Source: Chrysoperla carnea (lineage: Eukaryota > Arthropoda > Insecta > Neuroptera > Chrysopidae). From it: 64,000 nucleotides of DNA. Numbering within the stretch: the first letter of the stretch is position 1; every line of letters starts with the position of its first letter. Location: the NCBI RefSeq assembly GCF_905475395.1, contig NC_058338.1, positions 6,338,935 through 6,402,934 on the forward strand. Direction: 5' to 3'. Made by a program: the position numbers and the translations under genes. Of the stretch, positions 61,101 through 64,000 are shown piece by piece. Under the pieces are notes generated by a model. That model did not search any database and was not told the origin of the DNA. It was given only the letters and a program-made list of their open reading frames with translations.

Positions 61101-64000
61101 CATCTAACCATCATCCATCAGAATTGATTTATACTTACCGCATTGCAAGACGTTTGTCGAATTAATGCTTGTCTGCTGTATTTGATTTATTTAAAATCAA
61201 ATTTAAATAAAAAGAATGTTAACGTTGAAAGTTAGCGATCTAAAATTATGATAGACATCAATATTATTAATAAACATAATGTTTTGAGTTATTAATTATT
61301 CATGTATGGATTTCCGTTTCAGGTGATATCAATTGTAACTTATTGTGCAATGATTGTGCCACGTGCACAATTATTAGCTGAAGCTGTCACTCAGGGTGTA
61401 TTTATGGCAGCGATGTATCAATTATTTTGTTTATTTGTCGCATATTGTGGTGGCGAAGCGGAACTAATACAAAAAGTTAAACCGGATACGATATTGATGA
61501 CAAAAGTTGGACCATGTTGTTGTTGGCCATGTTGTATATTACCAAAGTTACCAATTGATAAGTAAGTATGAAGGGGGTCTCCGGAATTTCTTTCGGAAAT
61601 CCATCATTAAAGCACTTCTTGAAAAAGTGAATATATGATTATACTTGAAACTTCTGTTTCGAATTTTATTTATAAATTATAATAGAACTAAGCAAAATTA
61701 GTCGAAAATTGAGAGTAAAATTTTCAATGTATACCATAGTTTTTGAAATATTGATGCCTAAAGATTTAAAGAAAATCACTTATAGAAGAAATAACAATCC
61801 CTAATTGAAGGCCAACTTTTTTGACGTACACACTTTGCGACCATTGATAATGAGTTGTTAATGTTAGAGTTGGTGTATTTCATGTTGGACCTTACCCACA
61901 AAGAGATTAAACAAAAATACATATATACATACAAAAAATACAAAAAATAGCACAAAAACTTGCCCTAGAATGGTACTCGACCATGTATCTTTATCCGTTC
62001 TTTATCGTGTTTTGAAAATTGATGGATGGTTAACGGCCAAAATGAGCTTCCCTAGGTTAAAGTATAAATAAATATCTACAAAATAGCAAAAAATCAAATT
62101 TTTTTATTCACTTGCCTGATAGTAATTCCAGAATTAACATTCGGGGTATTTAATATTAAGCTCTATAAGCTCTAAACTTTGTAACACAACCAAATTTTTA
62201 AATTTTAGGACAACCGTTTGCTTTTTACGAATGCTTGTTTTACAATTACCAGTTGTACAAGGAATGGTTTATATGATTCTCTTAATTATGTGGGCTGAAG
62301 AGGAAGTAAGTATTCTTCCAGGTTTTCCTAAATTTATCCCATTAATAAGCAGAATATAGTAATGCAACTCGAGTAAGTTTATTATTAAAATCTTGAAAAT
62401 GTTTAAGCAATCTTGCTCGAGTTGCAACGAGTGTAAATATGTAGTTAGTTTGAGTGACTCGAAAACTAAAGAAGGACTTGAGTCGAATCACTACAATGTA
62501 TCAATTCTTTCTTAGAATTTAATCTTTGAAGATAAATAATTCTCGCATGGAAACTTTTTGCAGGATCCCGTATGTAACATGCTTTTGAACGTAAAAGTGT
62601 TAGCAAGAATGCGAAGGAAATGAATTTCCCCAAAACTTTATCCCGTATTTTGTGGTATTCAGGAAAGATAAGGGAGTGTTTAACAGCTTCTTGGACACAC
62701 ATTAATGATTAAAATACCTGATCTTTATATATTTCCTTATCCTATCGGACTACCCATTGACAATCTGCACTTTTACGTTCCGGCAAATGTTTTAAACGGA
62801 ATCCTGCCAAAATCTAAACGAAAATTCAATAAAAATTAATTAATTAAATTTTTTAATAATTTCATAATTAATAATATTGTTTTTTCAGAGCTTATATCAA
62901 ATAAATTATATGTATATACAACCGATCATAATTATATCAATATTATTTGGTATTTGGGGCATGATTATGACTATAACAATGTTAAAAACAATTTTAAAAA
63001 CATATTCAATACAATTAAAATTTATGGTCTTACAAATTGTATTAATATTAGCGAAATTACAAGGATTTGCAACACGGATTATAACATGGTCTGATATATT
63101 ACCATGTAAACCACCAATTACACCACCTGTTTATGGCAATTGTAAGTATATTATACTGCCCTACATCCGATGTCGTTTTGACACTTTTGGGATAGGGAAA
63201 AAGCACTGAAATCACGTGATCGTCACGCAAAAAATTAAAACTAAAAATTCAATATGAATTTAACATGCTTGGTGGGTCAATGTCAAACATTGCTAGGATG
63301 TCATCCAAAAAAAAACTGCGTTCGAAACCCAGTCAAAATAGTGAAATTTGCAAAATTTAAGAAACCCCCGACCAATGCGATTTATTCCTTCTAAACCGAT
63401 TTTTAGAAACTTAAAATGTTCTCAATCAAGTTGGTTCGACCGTTTACTGGCTACGATGTCACTGAGAAACACACAGACGCACAGATAAACTTTAAAATTA
63501 TAACAATCCTTCTTAAATCAATATCAAAGTGATGGTCAAGGATATCAGATAAGATGAAAAGGATACTTAGAGAACTATAATTTTTTGGGACATATTTTTG
63601 GAAATATTTTAATTGAAATTGAAATATTTGAGTTGAGTTTGTTCTTTTGAATTATTGTTTAGAATTACCAAATTATTTTACCATTTCACTTTTCAAAATG
63701 AATTGAGCCAGGTTTATTTCAAAATTTAATAATTTAAAACATTTTTATTTTGTTATTTTTTTTAGTAATTTATAACTGTGTAATGCTAATTGAAATGCTA
63801 ATATTAATAATTATTGCACGAATTATTTATAAACGTACATTATCCAATAATTATAAAATTGAATCCAATAATAATAATAATAATAATAACACCATAAATA
63901 CCATAACTACCATTGATGGATCAAATGGATCAACAGCATTCCAACAGAATATTGTTGGGGAACAACAATTACAACAGCAAACCATTGGTGGACAATTTGA
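46131..64000 (+). CDS. Organic solute transporter alpha-like membrane protein (partial at right edge)
   Basis: Exons: 46131-46272, 60511-60665, 61323-61561, 62209-62305, 62889-63141, 63766 to beyond 64000; donor and acceptor phases agree throughout and 373 residues are present. An Asn-rich N-terminus with a Cys (ILCPLNHVPSM) precedes TM1 (about 50-73). Further hydrophobic helices lie at about 90-110, 118-145, 184-205 and 218-245, with another at about 300-318. A Cys cluster GPCCCWPCCILP sits at about 163-174. This pattern fits the OST-alpha/TMEM184 family (Solute_trans_a), whose members move bile-acid or steroid-like solutes; insect substrates are not established. The cytoplasmic C-tail has an Asn run and Gln-rich stretch and is cut by the window end. 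Exon 1 rests on a phase match across a 14.2-kb intron, so it is the least certain exon. Confidence 0.82.
46683..46845 (-). mobile_element. Non-LTR retrotransposon 3' end with CCTAA tail (LINE-B-like copy 3)
   Basis: On the minus strand it ends CCTAAGTGTGTCCTTCGTGG ACAGCCAATATAGCC, then CTAATCTAACCTAACCTAAC. It has the same layout as 8040-8222 and 19295-19572 but is a diverged subfamily. It lies in intron 1 of the OST-alpha-like gene. Confidence 0.65.
48488..48956. mobile_element. MITE-3, complete, ~110-bp terminal inverted repeats
   Basis: The left end TAGACAACAAGCCCATGCTA pairs with the right end TAGCATGGGCTTGTAGTCTA. The match continues through GTTGAAAAAG / CTTTTTCAAC, ATATGTAAAAGTA.GTTTAAG / CTTAAACTTATACTTTTACAT and ACCATGGCGCCAGTTTTG / CAAAACTAACGCCATGGTG. 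It is 469 bp long with no ORF. The half copy at 35265 shows that it is a family. Confidence 0.88.
49000..50388. other. OST-alpha-like intron 1, unassigned sequence
   Basis: No gene or element recognised. AT-rich, with scattered short open frames that lack coding character. Confidence 0.4.
50389..50535 (+). repeat. Dispersed repeat RepF, copy 1
   Basis: The reverse complement of this segment matches 53975-54100 (GACGATTATTTATTATTTTT, AATAATTA near the middle, and TTAGATGC/TATCTAAATT). This copy lacks a poly(A) run. Confidence 0.6.
50690..50945 (-). repeat. Dispersed repeat RepE, copy 2
   Basis: Inverted relative to 14475-14725 (AGAGACGACTATAGTTATG, AGAGCGATATCTATATTATC, TGTGCCGTGCAATAAAC). 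A RepA copy begins immediately after it. Confidence 0.65.
50946..51440 (+). repeat. RepA copy in OST-alpha-like intron 1 (sense)
   Basis: Near-complete: TTATACCATGTATATAAATT, AGTTTAGTCCCAAGTTTGTA, a CTGTCTGTCTGTC tract, TTTTTATAGCGTGCTGAGGA, CATCTTGTAAACCGTTAGAG, TTTTTCGTAAACATCACTGT and the terminal TTTCAACAATTAACTCAATC, CAATTGTTTGTTTTCAG. Confidence 0.85.
52298..52645 (+). mobile_element. Non-LTR retrotransposon ORF2 C-terminus and 3' UTR (LINE-D)
   Basis: The frame reads ...IIRLRIGHTNMSHIHLIIKT, then PNRCPFCNSIMSMNRVLSDC, the standard RLRIGHT plus zinc-knuckle-like C-terminus after the RNase H of Jockey/I-type elements. The frame closes near 52611. The 3' UTR (TTCATCATTAAAGTTGAAAA, AACCACAAGTCTAAA) is shared with 5'-truncated copies at 45585, 57660 and, more distantly, 10660. 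Confidence 0.82.
52985..53470. mobile_element. MITE-2, diverged copy
   Basis: The ends TATAGAACGTGGGACACCAC and AGACTCACGGTCTAATA are eroded versions of the 16457 element. Interior matches include TAATTATTAATGTTATCAAG TGGTCAT and the AAATATTTTATTG/AAAATACTGCA blocks. Confidence 0.7.
53938..54100 (-). repeat. Retroposed 3' end: RepF copy 2 with AATAAA and poly(A)
   Basis: Read on the minus strand: RepF-like sequence, then CACAATAAAATTTTGTCTG, then an A run of about 20 (poly-T on the plus strand at about 53940-53960). A polyadenylation hexamer about 15 bases before a genomic A run is the mark of a reverse-transcribed, polyadenylated RNA. Confidence 0.65.
54110..55015. other. OST-alpha-like intron 1, unassigned AT-rich sequence
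   Basis: No feature recognised. Confidence 0.4.
55020..55408 (+). repeat. RepA copy in OST-alpha-like intron 1 (sense), internally deleted
   Basis: From CTAAGTTTAGCCCCAAGTTT through CCATTTTTGGTTGTCTGCC, GTGTAAGAGTGGCTATC and TATATGACGTAAAAAAACAA to ACATGGTATTTCAACAAGTA and ACTTGTTTTA. Confidence 0.8.
55420..57390. other. OST-alpha-like intron 1, unassigned sequence
   Basis: No gene or element recognised; the open frame at 56271-56504 shows no family resemblance. Confidence 0.4.
57400..57860. mobile_element. MITE-4 fragment followed by LINE-D 3' end
   Basis: 57440-57530 carries the MITE-4 end (TTTTACAGGATCCCGTTTAA, GTAATCCGATAGGATATTG). About 57590-57860 is a LINE-D 3' end (AAACCAAGGCAGATATCGAA, TTCATCATCAAAGTTGAAAA, TCTAAACTTGCCTTGGC). 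Confidence 0.6.
58056..58456. mobile_element. pogo/Tigger-like non-autonomous element
   Basis: CAGTCAAACCTGGGTAAGTG at 58058 pairs with the reverse complement of CTCGCTTATCCAAGTTTGAC ending 58454, with TA on both sides. CAGT.. termini plus TA duplication are the hallmark of pogo-type elements. The ~397-bp interior has no transposase frame but repeats TAAG(T/C)GAGA-like motifs at least eight times. The last ~12 bases (TTTGACTGTAG) are duplicated just outside, at 58457-58468. Confidence 0.88.
58470..60360. other. OST-alpha-like intron 1, unassigned AT-rich sequence
   Basis: No gene recognised. About 59500-59560 has an ACAGACAGACACACAGACAG phrase common in dispersed insect repeats. Confidence 0.4.
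60371..60440 (+). repeat. Possible decayed tRNA-derived SINE head
   Basis: GGTAGCGAAGTTGGTTAAGC fits an A-box consensus (TAGCGAAGTTGG). About 40 bases on, CGTTAGAAATTC may be an eroded B box. It lies about 70 bases before exon 2 of the OST-alpha-like gene. Confidence 0.35.
60871..61095. repeat. AATGATCCCT-rich repeat in OST-alpha-like intron 2
   Basis: The motif AATGATCCCT occurs at about 60891, 60910, 61041 and 61070, the first two with AGGGGAAAG and CAGGGTAAA around them. Clustered short motifs near the edge of a block suggest the subterminal region of a DNA element; no clear TIR was found. Confidence 0.5.
62555..62814. mobile_element. MITE-4, most complete copy, OST-alpha-like intron 4
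   Basis: The left end TTTTTGCAGGATCCCGTATG and GAACGTAAAAGTG are mirrored on the right by CACTTTTACGTTC and TTTAAACGGAATCCTGCCAA, giving imperfect inverted repeats of about 45 bp over 260 bp. Relatives are at 35610-35735 and 57440-57530. Confidence 0.75.
63868..63890 (+). repeat. In-frame (AAT)n run encoding polyasparagine
   Basis: Seven AAT codons plus one AAC in exon 6 of the OST-alpha-like gene encode eight consecutive Asn residues in the predicted cytoplasmic tail. Confidence 0.9.

Noticed and set aside
62877-63209. Stand-alone 110-codon gene
   Set aside because: It is exon 5 of the OST-alpha-like gene plus flanking intron; the frame and splice sites join neighbouring exons.

Overview
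This is a strongly AT-rich, intron-bearing animal window, almost certainly from an insect. It holds four recognisable protein genes with canonical GT-AG introns: WDR43/Utp5, a CYP9-like cytochrome P450 of the CYP3 clan, glycine N-methyltransferase, and an organic-solute-transporter-alpha-like membrane protein. The P450 type, a short TTAGG-like repeat at retrotransposon ends, and the dense load of non-LTR elements, SINEs and MITEs all fit an insect. The CYP9 resemblance points to a holometabolous order, but I cannot name the order from sequence alone. There is no bacterial or viral gene content.

Layout. Positions 1-900 hold nothing I recognise. About 900-5425 is a satellite array with a 525-bp unit, organised as three ~162-202 bp sub-repeats nested in a 1575-bp higher-order repeat. 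Positions 5430-11550 are repeat-rich, with fragments of a dispersed element I call RepA, a foldback element and a non-LTR 3' end. A likely signal-peptide first exon of an unidentified gene lies on the minus strand at 11555-11618. Positions 16459-16947 are a TA-flanked MITE. WDR43 (minus, 8 exons) occupies 17019-22022. A tRNA-derived SINE and RepA follow, then the P450 (plus, 6 exons, 25060-33209). The last P450 intron contains a 306-bp internally palindromic tandem array and a RepA copy split by an almost intact non-LTR retrotransposon (about 29208-32828). A small hypothetical gene (minus, 33820-34185) follows, then more repeats and a second SINE. GNMT (plus, 5 exons) is at 39971-43844. The OST-alpha-like gene (plus) runs from 46131 past the right edge, with a first intron of about 14.2 kb full of MITEs, RepA and retrotransposon remnants.

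The four genes are not functionally linked: ribosome biogenesis, xenobiotic or endogenous oxidation, one-carbon metabolism and membrane transport. No operon-like or defence system is visible. The most interesting signals are structural. One is the nested higher-order satellite. The other is that every RepA copy inside an intron of a recognised gene (seven of seven) lies in the sense orientation, with its 3' end placed just upstream of splice acceptors in the P450. That recalls an introner-like element, or one tolerated only in one orientation.

All exon boundaries were assigned by eye from reading frame, splice consensus and family resemblance; no alignment was run.
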